NCBI RefSeq assembly: GCF_015706575.1
Contig: NW_024037065.1
Location: 3,162,001-3,226,000, forward strand
Length of the DNA: 64,000 bases
Source of the DNA: Patiria miniata
Lineage: Eukaryota > Echinodermata > Asteroidea > Valvatida > Asterinidae
Reading direction: 5' to 3'
In this document: piece after piece, positions 48,198 through 60,120 of the stretch
Layout: each line of letters begins with the position of its first letter
Numbering within the stretch: the first letter of the stretch is position 1
Program-made: the position numbers and the translations under genes
The notes under the pieces: model-generated
What the model saw: the letters and a program-made list of their open reading frames with translations, nothing else
What the model was told of the DNA's origin: nothing
Databases searched by the model: none

Positions 48198-48456
48198 ATT
48201 TCCAATGATTGTCGGTTGACAGTTGTTGGAAAATGATATAAATTTTACCCTTGCAAGCAATTGCTATTCACTTACTTAATTTTGCAGTGCGTTTTGGGGG
48301 TAAAAATTCAGTAGGATTTATTTCATGTTTGCAAAATATGGATACTATTGTAAGCGGGGGGGGGGGGGGGGGGGGGGCTTATATAGACCTTAGACTCCTG
48401 CCTTGGGTGTACTGTTGTTGATCACTTATCCAAAGACATTTTTTTTAATTTCTAGG

Positions 48457-51400
48457 ATGTATGCTAGAGCAGTGTGGACAGAAGGAAATAGAGAGGAAGA
48501 AGGCACCATTCCAACAACCTGGATGAGGGACCAGACAGTATTTTGGCCACCAGGTTCAAATGCTCTCAAAGCGTTCGAATCACGTCAAGAGCCCTGTGAG
48601 AACTGGAGACAATTTCCTCTTGTTAAACTGAAGCTTTCAGCAGGTATGCATATTTTGCTATTACCAATACTACAATATTATTTGAATAGCCTTGTTTGGT
48701 TTGCTTACATACCTAATGCAAGTTGGTCAGTCCATACATGACGGCAATAGATTGAATTTTTTGCCTCCATTTATAATATTGGGGCTATAATGGCAAAATC
48801 TTTACTTTCGTCAAAAACTTGTGTTAACTTTGGTGTCCTGTTCAATTGAGTGAATCCTTCACATGACATATCCCTGATTGTGTAGTTGTGCAGTATTTTA
48901 TTGAATTACAGTGTAAAAGGAGTGAAATCAAATAAGACACAAACAAGGTCAATCTTAAATATTGACAGTGCAAATTTGATGTCGCCTTTTGAAAAATTTG
49001 TGGTTACGTTGGCAATATATTTCTCAAAGAAAAGTAGTTGACAATTGTAGCTAAAATTTATCCTGAAGCAGGCTTTTAAACAGACAGTGATCTTGAATAC
49101 ATGTTTGCCAACCTGTTTTAGAATATTTAATAATTAATGGTCAAATCAATGTTTCTGCTGTCCTTGCAAAGATGACCCCAAAACATGTGAAGACTATGAT
49201 GACACAACAACAGCTGATGTCAGTGATGAAGAAGTCTCCAAAAAACGCCCGAAGAAAAGGAAAACATTTGGAGATGACTTTGAAACAGGTAAACATAGAA
49301 ACATTTATTTCGCTGACGTAATTTCTCAGTATTTGCAGGATGATGCACTTTGCGCAGCAGCTGTTACTGTAGCTGGAGTCATAATTTGACCGCAATTGGC
49401 ATGTTGACACGCGATTAAAGGACCTACTTGAGCGCAGCATGTTTCCCCAATATTTCCTGGTGTGCACGACCTAAATTGTCCATTATTTTTAAGAATTATT
49501 GTCCGTACAAATTTTTGACATTAATTAAAGGCAAGATAAAAAAAAAACTTGGACAAAAAAAGAAAGAATTTTTTTTTTTTGATCTACCTACCTTTTTTTT
49601 GGAAAGGCGTCTAATAGGAAGCAGAATTATTATGTATTGGGGCAACCATGACTTTAGAGGACAGTGAAATAGAAGCATAGGAACTGCATTTATGGTATAC
49701 ATTTGTACCTCTCCAGGCTTGCATCTTTTGCTTGCACACTCCTTATCGGTCTTTTACAAACAAAAAAACTTGACCTACAGACATCAGACAAGCAGACACA
49801 GTATGTGTGGGATCTTTGATAGGATGTATTAATTTAAAATCATATGATTTTTTAATACGTTACCAACCAATAAAATACATACTGTAATTGTTTTCAGATA
49901 TGCTTCAATGTGATGACCATGAGGAAGGAGGTGGAAATGAAATTGAGGGAGAAGTGGAGAATGGAGACTCTGCACCAGGTAATAACCATTAATTACTCCT
50001 AATCCCCTACCAGTATTCTTTAGGCACTCTGCTGAATCCAAAACGATCCAACAACTGGCAAAAATATCTTTTGTCCTCTGTTGATGACTCGATCCAATGG
50101 CTTTGTACCACTGTTGGATCTTGTTGGCTTTAGCATTGTTAGGCTTAAGCATGGCATATTAACATGATTAACCCTCCTACAGTGAATACAGTTTGCATGT
50201 ATGTATGCATTTGCACCTTACAATAAATACCTTACAGACCTCCAGCTGCATAGGAAGATAAGCTGTCTCACGAAGTGAATGCGCACATGCAATTTTTTTC
50301 TGAGTTCGCTTTTGTTTTCGTTTTTTACACTTGCCAATAAAAATACAAGAGGTTAAAACCAGGGTTGGCTGATTTAAATTATAAGTGATTTAAATTGCGA
50401 TATAAATCAAAGGTATTTTGTTTTTTAAATCACTGCTTTAAAGCACTTTTTTATCTTCTTTTTCGACAAAATAAATTGATTGAGGGTCATTTCAATCAAA
50501 TTTAAATCAACTGATTCTTAATTGGGACTTCTCATATTTGCAAGCATAAGTTCTAAAAAAAAAATGTATGCATCAACTGCAGTCCTACTTTATTTGTCCT
50601 AATTTGTGGGACGTTTAAATTATACTATGCCAGGGGTTATGACTTGCACAAGGCGTGATGGGAACCAACATGGCACAGCAAGATCGTACCCATGGAAACG
50701 AGGTTGTGTCAAAATGTGCACTCTCAGAGCAGTGCATACATTATTTAAGAATTCCGATTCCTTCAATCCCTTCGATCCCTTCCTATCTCGATGATATATG
50801 TTACTGATTGTGTCTCCTTTGAATTTAAAGTGTTACAATTGCTTGTTATTTATATTTCCCCTCAGTTTGTGTCTTACCATTTGAGCCCAAAAAATTTAAA
50901 CTGCAACCAACATCTCCTGTACCTGACGACTCAGAGCCTGGATCTCCACGACTCGCCGACTCAGAACCTGGATCTGTCTCAGACCCTGCATCACCCATTC
51001 CTGACTCGTCAGACCCTGGATCTCCCTTATCCGACTCCTTAGTCCCTGCATCTTCCTTATCCGACTTGTCAGACCCTGGATCTCCCTTATCCGACTTGTC
51101 AGAACCTGGATCTCCCTTATCCATCTCATCAGACCCTGTGGTAAAGTTGAGCAGTGCCATGGAGTGTGGCAGTGTTGCGAAGTCAAGCAGTGCAAGAAAG
51201 TCGTCAGGGAATGTGGAGAAAATGAGTAGTGCCCTGAAGTCATCAGGGATTGTGGCGAAATCAAGGCTTACAGTACACTCATGGAATGTAGCAGACTTAA
51301 GCTGTGCCATGAAGTCATCGCGGAATGTGGCAAAGTCTACCTGTAGCAGTGCGAAGTCATCGGGGAGTGTGGCAAAGTCTCCCGGTAACAGTGCGAAGTC

Positions 51401-54400
51401 ATCGGGGAGTACTGCAAAGTCTAGCAGTGCAAGTGCGAAGTCATCGGGGAGTGGGGCAAAGTCGACCGGTAGCAGTGCGAAATCATTGGGGAGTATGGCA
51501 AAGTCTACCTGTAGCAGTGCGAAGTCATCGGGGAGTGGTGCTAAGTCTACCGGTAGCAGTGCGAAATCATTGGGCAGTATGGCAAAGTCTATCTGTAGCA
51601 GTGCGAAGTCATCGGGGAGTGTGGCAAAGTCTACTTGTAGCAGTGCGAAGTCATCGGGGAGTGTGGCAAAGTCTAGCTGTAGCAGTGCGAAGTCATCGGG
51701 GAGTGGGGCAAAGTCTACCTGTAGCAGTGCGAAGTCATCGGGGAGTGGGGCAAAGTCTACCTGTAGCAGTGCGAAGTCATCGGGGAGTGGGGCAAAGTCT
51801 ACCTGTAGCAGTGCGAAGTCATCGGGGAGTGGGGTATAGTCTACCTGTAGCAGTGCGAAGTCATCGGGGAGTGGGGCAAAGTTGAGTAGTGCGCCGTCCA
51901 GGTCGAGCAGTGCGTCGAAGCCGGGGACTTCCTCAACATCTGGCAGAACGTCAGTGGCCAGCATGTCAAGTTCTATGAGCAGTACACATGGAGCTTTCCC
52001 TTTGTCTGATGCAAGTAGGTTTTGCAAAATATTCGTTGTGTGACTGAAAATATTTTTTTTTAATTTTTCACAATACCGATTTGATTTTATACAAGAAAAT
52101 TCCCTCTTGCAATGCTGTTATAAGAAAGTGTTAACTAACTGTTATAGTACTCATACTCGGACTCATACTAGAGCACATCTGTTCTCATACTTATGAAAAT
52201 GTACAGTGATCAAAATATCCACTGGACTGAGTCCAGTGATCATGGTGATTTGAGCTTCGGTTGTGAACTCCTGACCAAAGTACATGTATGTAGTCTGGTG
52301 GGCTAGTGATTTTTTTGTACACCCATACACTGGGTGAAATACTATCACTCAATTCCATTTTTTTTCCCTCAAAATCTGGTGAACTGGAAAGGCCCTATAC
52401 TTTCTGGAATGGGCATGTTGAGGAAACGAGTTTCAAATCAGCGTTTCCAACCCCTCCCTCAATAGGATAGGATCGGTAAAGGGGAAAAAAAAATCAAAAC
52501 AGCACATTCATTGATTAAAAAATAGTGTTACATGTATGGACGTAGGCCTACGTGGTCGGTTGTGTTTTTACTAGCCCAGCTGTCTAGTAGATTTTTACCT
52601 GAAATTCGACCCATTTTGTTTATACTCGTACTGCACTCGTGCTCATGAAAATGTACTCAACTAAAACATGTTTGTTCATCTGTTCATCTAAAGGATTTCA
52701 GAAAAGAGTTTTACATCAGCTTGTTGAGATGAAGGAAATGATGAGCCAGTTGTTGTACCAAAGTCAAGGAAGTACTTCAATCGGTGGAAGCCAGGAAAGC
52801 ATCCTCAAGGAACCTTTAAACACCAGAGATGAGTTCATGGCCCTGGAGGAGAAACTGCTAGACGCGCAGCACCGTGCAAGTTTGGTAGGAATCCAGGATC
52901 AAACCCCTTTATACAAATTCTTACATTGTACAGGGTGAGTAAAAAAACCCACAACCTAAATGTCGGGTCTATTGTTTTAGTGAATTTCGAAATATAGGAT
53001 GATCATAGGAAATCATCATGAAAGCCCAATTCATAAGCTTTCTTTCAATACAGGAATCATTCCAATCACTCATGTACTTTTCAAAATGCAGAATTTTTAA
53101 CATTAACCACCGTTTTGATGTTCTGTCCATGGATCACAAAAAAGGTGGTGTTGTTTTTTTCAGCAAAGCGAAAACAGTTCACCCACATCCCTGTGCGGTT
53201 TTTTTTCTCGTTTTGTTAAAAGAACACTTACCTTTTTGTGATACGTGGACAGAACTTTAAAACGGTGGTTGTGTTTAAAATTCCATAAATTGAACAGTGC
53301 ATGAGTGATCAATGATTCGTACCAAAAGAAAAGTTATGAATTGGGCTTTCATATCCTACATTTTGAAACGCAAACAATTAATGGTCCCAACATTTGGGTT
53401 TCAGTTTTTTACTCACCCTGTACATAACAAGAAAGATTTGTAAATCTGCATTTCGTGTTAAGCGGAGCGCTGGGTTTTCCATTCGCTGCGTATGCATATG
53501 TATTGTTCGTACACTGGCCTAGTGTAAGAGTTGATTTACAACATAAACAAGCATGTATAAACATAATGTGATGCTCCACAATGTCATGGCAATATACGTG
53601 AGATTGGTGGTACATATAAAGGGGGTAGAAATTGTTATTGCCATGGTCAGTGAAGGTGGTATCAAGTAATTTTTTGAATGCATTTGTTTTTAAGGTTGCC
53701 TACTGCAGACGAATAGGAGGAACGGATGCACGGGATATGGTGCGGAATGTAGTGAAAAGGTATGTATGTATTTATATATATTTTGCTAATTTACTGAACA
53801 GGTGGAGATGTCTCTCCTTTATTAATGACATATGTATTTACTTTCTTTATCAAACATTTATATATTAACAGGATGATGACTCCTACCCTTCAAAAAGAAT
53901 TCAACATGAAAGGCCTGAACAAGCAGAAGCTGGCGTTTGGCAGAACAGCCTTATGTGCAGTAATTGAAGGTACACAACTGTATTTGACAAGTTATGAATG
54001 TGTCATAGTACATGTATTAGGAATTCCATGAGCCCGAGTGGAACACGAAATAATTTGGTGCGTGTTTATGTGGGCGACACTACAATTCCTGTGTTCCACA
54101 AGCTTTTAAGCGGGCCAACAAATTTATTTTTAAGCAAAATTGACGTCATGTAACAAGATGGAACATACATGTACATGGCAATGTGCACAGAACCAGAATG
54201 TACATGTGCCACATACATGATCATGTGTTATTGATGGAACAGCGCATCAATAACAGACCGAAAATTTGATGATTTGATTAAGAAAACTTATTTCACGGCT
54301 GTTTTAACCCTAAAAGGGCCATCTTTCCCCCCCCCCCCCTTGACTTTCCGCAATAACTTTTTAATAAAAAAATTCGCGACCCAAGCTTTAATGACTTTTT

Positions 54401-55011
54401 AGCCTCGAGCCTTGCGCATCTTTTGACAACAAAAACATGAAAATCAGACGAGGGGTTATTGCGCAGCGAAAAATTTTCCGGCGCTAGGTGTCATGAGAAC
54501 TGAATTTTCCCATATACGTCGTGTACACAGACCAGAATTGTCATTCATACATATGAATATTTAATTAGCCATAATTCCAAAACCCTTTGACCTTTGGTCA
54601 TGAAATTTCTTCGGTATGTTAATAAAGAGTTGCTCTATGCATGTACCGAGTTTTAAAAATGTTCGTCACTCGATGGCCAAGATTTTAGGGGGGGGGGTGG
54701 AATCCGCCGCTGCCCCCCCCCCCCCCCCCCCCCCCGGCTGAGAGATGGTCAAAATAATCCTAGGGTTAAGCCGTCTGCAGTGTAAACAATAATGGTTACT
54801 TTGCCATCTGAAATATATCAAGCACAGTCCCAACAAAATGTTAGAATGAATAGCTTAATATATATTGATGTATTTGTTTATACTTGTGTGCATATGTTGT
54901 ATATTTGCAGAAAGTGTTGTTGCATCTCACCACACCACAGTCTCGGCGGTAAAAGAGAGGATTGCGAAATACCTCAAGTACGCCTATCAGCGGCGAGAAA
55001 GTAATCATTAG
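48457..55011 (+). CDS. DUF4806-type accessory protein of the 15.8-kb element, 8 exons, internal TAG
   Basis: Exons 48456-48643, 49172-49288, 49898-49978, 50866-52014, 52694-52884, 53695-53759, 53872-53969 and 54911-55011 join in consistent phase to 663 codons ending TAG. The N-terminal 62 residues (AVWTEGNREEEGTIPTTWM, FWPPG, ENWRQFPLVKLK) match the tryptophan-rich module that, in my experience, precedes DUF4806. A basic/acidic linker (KKRPKKRKTF) may be a nuclear signal. The large fourth exon is Ser/Pro-rich and then a 14-aa repeat. Residues 512-640 (REEF-like helix, RRIGGTDARDMVRNVVKR, ALCAVIE, KERIAKYLKYAYQRR) fit DUF4806. Codon 453 (51837-51839) is TAG because GGCAAAG became GGTATAG in one repeat copy. 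As it stands the product would lack DUF4806 unless that copy is skipped or the stop read through. The function is unknown; its position suggests a transposition helper. Confidence 0.8.
51325..51892 (+). repeat. 42-bp coding minisatellite (14-aa unit), about 13 copies
   Basis: The unit AGCAGTGCGAAGTCATCGGG followed by GAGTGGGGCAAAGTCTACCT and GT encodes a serine-rich period SSAKSSGSGAKSTC. Because 42 is divisible by three, all plus frames and one minus frame are also open, which makes large spurious open frames. Copy-number change would keep the reading frame. Confidence 0.95.
52931..53420. mobile_element. 490-bp mariner-like MITE, TA target duplication
   Basis: The TIRs are CAGGGTGAGTAAAAAA on the left and its complement (TTTTTTACTCACCCTG) on the right, flanked by TA (52929-52930 and 53421-53422). 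Internal inverted segments (GCCCAATTCATAA and its complement) extend the palindrome. CAGGGTG ends with TA fit Tc1/mariner-type non-autonomous copies. It lies in an intron of the DUF4806-type gene. Confidence 0.85.
54015..54150. mobile_element. Fold-back MITE (GAGTGGAACACGAAATAA), copy 1
   Basis: CCGAGTGGAACACGAAATAA on the left faces TTCCTGTGTTCCACAAGC on the right, followed by AAATTTATTTTTAAGCAAAA. Copy 2 is at 58888-59050. It sits in an intron of the DUF4806-type gene. Confidence 0.6.
54306..54768. mobile_element. C-rich element with TAACCCTA inverted ends
   Basis: TAACCCTAAAAGGGCCATCT with a C-run on the left is mirrored by a C-run and AGATGGTCAAAATAATCCTAGGGTTA on the right (54740-54768). 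The interior is non-coding. Confidence 0.55.
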
Positions 55012-55553
55012 ATACTTTTATAATTAATAGAACTTTATCAAGGTACGTCAGCTTGAAAATCTTAGGCAAACGACTCTTGCAAACTTAAGCATATTAATTG
55101 ACACTCTTTTAACGGTACAGTCCATCATTTGTGCATTGTGTTCGTTTGAAGCAACAAAAGGGTTCAAAATCTAAAGAAGGGTGTTTAAATGCCGTATATT
55201 CTGAGAGAACAATATACTAGGATCTCGAATTCAGGCCAAATTCATGCTTTGAATTGGGCCTGAAATCCAAAGCATATGTTCTTCTCACTGTAAGCCGATT
55301 GCAGCTACGCGATGTCGCGCACTGAGCCGACGAATTATAGAAACCATGTGCGTGTATGCGTCGTGTCAACACTTGTGCATGCTTCGCCGAATACAAAAAA
55401 ATTAATTAAGGCCTTCTTTTATTGATTTCTTCAAAATAACAGCTAGCTAGAAAGAATAATTTCACAGGGAGTTAAGGCCCATTACTATCTTTATAAACCA
55501 AGTATGCTTTTCAACAATAATGACATCAGTTACTTTTTGGATTGCTACAAATA
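55012..55553. other. Non-coding interval after the DUF4806-type gene
   Basis: It holds a small palindrome around 55215-55290 (GAATTCAGGCCAAATTCATG; GCTTTGAATTGGGCCTGAAA). No exon was seen. Confidence 0.4.
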
Positions 55554-55775
55554 ATGGACTGTACCTTTAAATGTATGGATAGCTCGACATTCTAGGTAGC
55601 ATGTATCTTTGTATTTTGAAGAAGAATGATGGACTGTACCTTTAAATGTATGGATAGCTCGACATTCTAGGTAGCATGTTTCTTTGTATTTTGAAGAAGA
55701 ATGATGGACTGTGCCTTTAAATGTATGGATAGCTCGACATTCTAGGTAGCATGTGTCTTTGTATTTTGAAGAAGA
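55554..55775. repeat. 75-bp tandem repeat, three copies
   Basis: Copies start ATGGACTGTACCTTTAAATG at 55554, 55629 and 55704, each with TAGCTCGACATTCTAGGTAG and TTTGTATTTTGAAGAAGA. They are nearly identical, so the expansion is recent. Confidence 0.9.
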
Positions 55776-55864
55776 CTCTTTTTATTCCTCCATGGTTTAA
55801 TAAACGTAGCACTGCCGCCAGAGAGAGTAAATATACATGTATGTGCTTAAGGTCAAACAAAAAA

Positions 55865-56135
55865 AACATGTTTAGCGTTTTGCCTTTTTAAAAACTTAAA
55901 GAAAGGAGGAGGCCCTTTTTTCCCCTCCAATATGGCCGCACATTTTTCCAAACGACCAACAGGGCTTTTTCTGATAGACTCCTTTGCAGCCAAACGTACA
56001 AATCGACAATGTCCACAGCATAATCACAGTGATGCTACAGAGTACAATCTTTTATTTTTTATTTATTTTTTTTTGTCCAAAAAAGGAGGAGGCCTCCAAA
56101 AAAGGAAGCGGGCGGGAACGCTAAACATGATTTTT
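55865..56135. mobile_element. MITE-like element, relative of 45040-45465
   Basis: GTTTAGCGTTTTGCCTTTTT with GGAGGAGGCCC at the left, and GGCCTCCAAAAAAGGAAGCG with AACGCTAAAC at the right, form inverted ends. Confidence 0.6.
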
Positions 56136-56729
56136 TTTTAAATTTCGCATAATGTTAAATACAACATTCAAAAACATTTAAAAACACTTCAGAAAGTTTA
56201 TGTATTTGTTGAATAAATATTATCTCGGGAACAGGCCTATGGGTGGACCAGACTTTTATTATATTGATATGAAATTCTACAAAATACAATGTACATCAAC
56301 TTACTTGTATGACATTTCTTCAATGTGTAAACCAATAAAACAAACATTGCACGTGTGCTTATCAGTAGGGCAAATTTCACGGAGCTGCTCAAGCACACAA
56401 TTTGCACAAAAAAACCTTGCTTTAATATCAGGCTATTGGCCAAAACGTATGTGTACTTGAACAAAGTTTGTACCTAAATATCTCTATCAAATATTGACCC
56501 CAGCTAGGCATTTATAAGTTTTGAATATGATAAAATAGGAACTTGTAAATAAAAACCTGTTGAGGAATACCCACCATGGGTCATCCGAGTTCGTTAACGA
56601 GAGTGAATCGTAAAACTCAACCATTAATGTGGCAGTGGATGTTTGGATGAATAAAAAGAAATGGTGTGGAATTTATTATATGCGTCACTGACATCTTATA
56701 TTTTCTTTATTTTATATCTTTTCCCTACG

Positions 56730-57130
56730 ACGTAAATACGTATTTTCCCGACAACTATAATAAGACGTCGTTTATTCGTCGAAAAAAAGACGTCGTTTAG
56801 TCGTCGGAATAAGACGTCGTTTAGTCGTCGGAATAAGACGTCGTATTGTAGTAAAAAAAGACGTCGTTTGGTAGTAAAAAAAGACGTCGTTTAGTCGTCA
56901 GAATAAGACGTCGTATGGTAGTCAAAAAAAGACGTAGTTTGGTAGTCAAAAAAAGACGTCGTTTAGTCGTCGGAATAAGACGTCGTTTAGTCGTCGGAAT
57001 AAGACGTCGTTTTGTAGTCAGAGAGCGACGTCTTTTTGGCGTCAGAAAAAGACGTCTTTTGGTTTTGCATTTACGCCCAAATTACGACCAAAATAAGACG
57101 TCAATATTTTACGTCAAAAAGACGTCTCAA
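56730..57130. repeat. Right subterminal array, about 24-bp unit
   Basis: About fourteen copies of AGACGTCGTTTAGTCGTCGG with AATA or AAAA spacers. The units lack the long spacer of the left array but keep the same GACGTC core. The array lies just inside the right terminus of the 15.8-kb element. Confidence 0.9.
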
Positions 57131-57153
57131 AGAAGTCGTGTGCCCACTGGGTA

Positions 57154-57482
57154 CAGTGCTGTTGACACATGAAGTGAAGTATAAGGGAACTAACTTCAGA
57201 AAGGGAGACATCATTGCCTTATCTGTGTTAGATGGGCAAACAGTGCAAATGGGTGAATTGCAGTGCATGCTAGTCTGTGAGCCTTCCGTGTATTTTGTTG
57301 CCAGACCAAAAGTGTTCCGAAGAGACATGTCACTGGGTTTGTTGAGGCTTACTGAATCTGATGAGACCGACAATAGGTTGGTGTGTGTACATGCAGATGC
57401 TTCACCCCATGCATTCCCAATGAAAATACATCACACATTTGGATACAAGTTCTTAGTCCCAAAGACTGCATTTTTTGACTGA
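57154..57482 (+). pseudogene. C2H2-finger transposase, 3' part after the insertion
   Basis: This is the C-terminal 109 codons of the outer transposase gene: TVLLTHEVKYKGTNFRKGDI through VFRRDMSLGLLRLTES to LVPKTAFFD and TGA. Codon phase across the insertion matches: codon ACA would be formed by 41309 plus 57154-57155. The tail is typical of this family, a short barrel-like domain after the transposase core. Confidence 0.8.
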
Positions 57483-58887
57483 TTTTCCTGTTCTTCATCA
57501 GTGGCTACCGTCTACAAAGTATGGACACGTGATGGATCCAAAAAAAAATGGTGTCGGGAATGAACTTGCAAGATCTCCAAGAAAATGGTAAGCTAGTGTA
57601 GAAATTAATGACGACTCGTTTACTGACACAGAAATTCATTTCTATATTGCTACAGCTAGAATACTTCTGATAGCCCCTATATATTTTCAATCTTTTTTTG
57701 CCCATTTTGATAAACCATGTCTCTTCCCCCCCCCCCCCCCGAAAAAAATGTGCTTTTGTTAGCATGTATTAATGGCTGTCAATTTTGTTGATGGCTTTGT
57801 TTTTATATACTTTCAATTTCTCTAATCCTTGCCTCACCAGCTAGTTCTGTAAGTGACTTTGAAAAAAAATTGACACAGACCATGGAAAACTGTTCAAAAC
57901 ACTAAAATTGTTGTGTGAAATTAGACCTCAAAAAGTGTTTTGATCATCTTGTAATCAATGAACTGTGTAAAATTACCTTCTTGGAAAACATTTATTAGTA
58001 ATTAGCATTACTAATACAAAACAAATAAACTGTTACCATGAATGTTGAAATGCACGCATTAAAAAAGCATAAAAATTGCAAGTGATCCAACCTTCCCACT
58101 TGGCGTTCCAAAATGGGTGGAAAACTATTGGACTGAGGTGACCTTTATATAAAAATGCAATTCATCATTTCATCAACTAAAATAGGAACATACCATATAT
58201 TGCACATGAAACCAATTATGAGAAGACTAGATCGACAATATTTTACAAAATGTTTCTCCCACTTTAAACAGCTACTCTCAAGCTCAACCTTCCACCAGGT
58301 TGCACCCTACAGTTAGGGGATGGAACCGACATAGACGATGATTTGGCCTTGACCATGATCAGTGGTGATATCATCTACATCGTTCCTCCTTCAGGTACAG
58401 TTCTTTAGTATTGTTGGCTTATTTATGAGGTGGTTACCTGGTTGATAAATCAGAAGAAGCGTTTTGATGCAAAAATCGTTTTTAAGAAAATTGCATTGAA
58501 AGGTTTAATTTATGTTACCCCACGCAGATTATGAATGCTAAAAAAGGAGTGCGATTTTCGATTTGGTCACACGTCTGAATCATAAGATTGGGAACAAATT
58601 GTATTAATTTCTGAAGAAAATGTGTAAGTTTCATTAAAATCGAGGCAGTTTTCTGTATATGCCCTTTTGCTAGGAACATTTTGGTGATTACTTGCTATTT
58701 CACAAGGGCGAATACGCTCATGCCCTTCTGCCTGGCACAAAAGAAGGAATACCCATACTAATAATTTCAAAATTTGGTGGTTGTTAAAAAAAGAAATTGG
58801 CTTTCTAACAAAAGACAATCTCTCAGAAAATTGTTGAAAGCAGTTTTAACCTCCATTTTTGTTCAGTGGGAACGAGTTCCAATAATA

Positions 58888-59050
58888 TAAGTTATCCTGC
58901 GAGCGCGAGTGGAACACGGAATAAGTAGTCGTCTGTGTGAGGCCGAAGGCCGAGTGGTATGTGGAACACAGACGCACTACATTTTCCGTGTTCCACGAGC
59001 GCAAGCATGATAACAAATTTATCTTTAAGCAAACTTGACACGAAGTAACA
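58888..59050. mobile_element. Fold-back MITE, copy 2
   Basis: GCGCGAGTGGAACACGGAAT faces TTTTCCGTGTTCCACGAGCG, and the right tail AAATTTATCTTTAAGCAAAC matches copy 1 at 54015. It lies in an intron of the CIDE-N-like gene. Confidence 0.7.
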
Positions 59051-59799
59051 TTAGACCATCGCTTTACACGGACCTTTTAGCGGTTTAGCGCATGCAGCTG
59101 GAATGTCACTCGCATCTTGGAATAGCGCAATATATGCAGGGTGCGATATGGACCGTGCAATACAGCCTCATATCACACTGTTGCCACGGATCGACCAATG
59201 AGGATCGAGGATTCAAGTTTACTTGAAGATAACTCTAGTTAGAGACACTCTATATATTTTTGGCCTGCACTATGTCTTCTAAGATTATTTTATTTGAACT
59301 TATTTTTGATACTTTATATTTGTTTAGACGCAGAGGACATGGATGCAGAAGATGCTGAAGATGCTCCAGACATCGACAGGACATCTTCTGAAGAGTGTTG
59401 GGGGTAATACATCTGGCAACTCTCTGGACGATAGCACTGATGGTTTGTATTCAATCCGTTTGTTTGAAAGAGTGCTTATGTTGAAAGAAGGTTAAAGCAT
59501 GCTCTGTTGTCAGAGCACCATAACATTAACGTATGACATCTTTTTCACCATGCGGGTATTTCAGAGTATCTCAAACAATTATCTGTTTATACCCCCGCCC
59601 CTATTTTGAGGTTGCACCTTGTGAGTAAGGCCAAACAAAAAATAGTTCAGCTTCCGGTTTACGTACCCTTTCATTTTTGGCCCGACCCTGAAGTTTTCAT
59701 CAGCAAGAAAAAATAAATATCATCAGTAATTTGAAAAATACAATAAAAAAATAGATCCTGTTGTCTTTTCTGTCTTCAAGAAAAGACTCCAAAAAGCCT

Positions 59800-60120
59800 A
59801 CGTCGGTAAAAGGCAAAACCTAATTTGATTTACTTCACCTACACACAAAATTCCATCTTATGAACAGTTCATGCAGTACCCACTGATATGTACATGTGAT
59901 TCGAACCAGCCAACTGACCCCTGTTAGCTTGGTGGTCGATTAGTAGGACATCTGCACTAGAAAGCAGGAGGTCGTGGGTTTGAGTCCCACCTGAGTGATT
60001 TTTTGCAACTTTCACTCGGGAGGTAACACTCAGTATACAGTGTTTAAACGTCATTGAAGGGCAAAACCTAATTTGACTTACATCACCCCGACACGAAATT
60101 CCACCTTATGAATAAAAGCC
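59800..60120. mobile_element. Second copy of the tRNA-Ser-like element family
   Basis: GGTGGTCGATTAGTAGGACA, CACTAGAAAGCAGGAGGTCG and GGGTTTGAGTCCCACC match the tRNA-like segment at 21855-21920. The flanks differ: AGGCAAAACCTAATTTGATT occurs as direct copies at 59812 and 60060, not inverted, so this copy is rearranged. Confidence 0.6.

Larger units (their letters stand above)
41310..57151 (+). mobile_element. 15.8-kb two-gene EnSpm-like transposon inserted in the C2H2 transposase gene
   Basis: The left end is CCCAGTGGGCACACGACGTC and the right end, read inward, is CCCAGTGGGCACACGACTTC, a 22-bp inverted repeat with one mismatch. TA flanks both ends (41308-41309 and 57152-57153). It contains a left ACGACGTC array, a CG-rich promoter-like zone, a Tnp2-type transposase (45630-47594), a DUF4806-type gene (48457-55011) and a right GACGTCGTTTAGTCGTC array. 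Several smaller elements have inserted into it. Deleting it with one TA rejoins the outer reading frame. Confidence 0.88.

Noticed and set aside
51325..51885. 186-codon plus-strand frame (VAVRSHRGVWQSLP repeats)
   Set aside because: Alternative frame of the same 42-bp array.
50846..52027. 393-codon open frame on the minus strand (LPDDFALLQVDFA repeats)
   Set aside because: It is the mirror of the 42-bp coding repeat of the DUF4806-type gene. A unit divisible by three keeps other frames open. No splice or start context supports it.
41310..57151. Reading the 15.8-kb block as a giant spliceosomal intron of the outer gene
   Set aside because: Its edges are CCC...GGG next to TA, not GT...AG, and it has TIRs and a target duplication.
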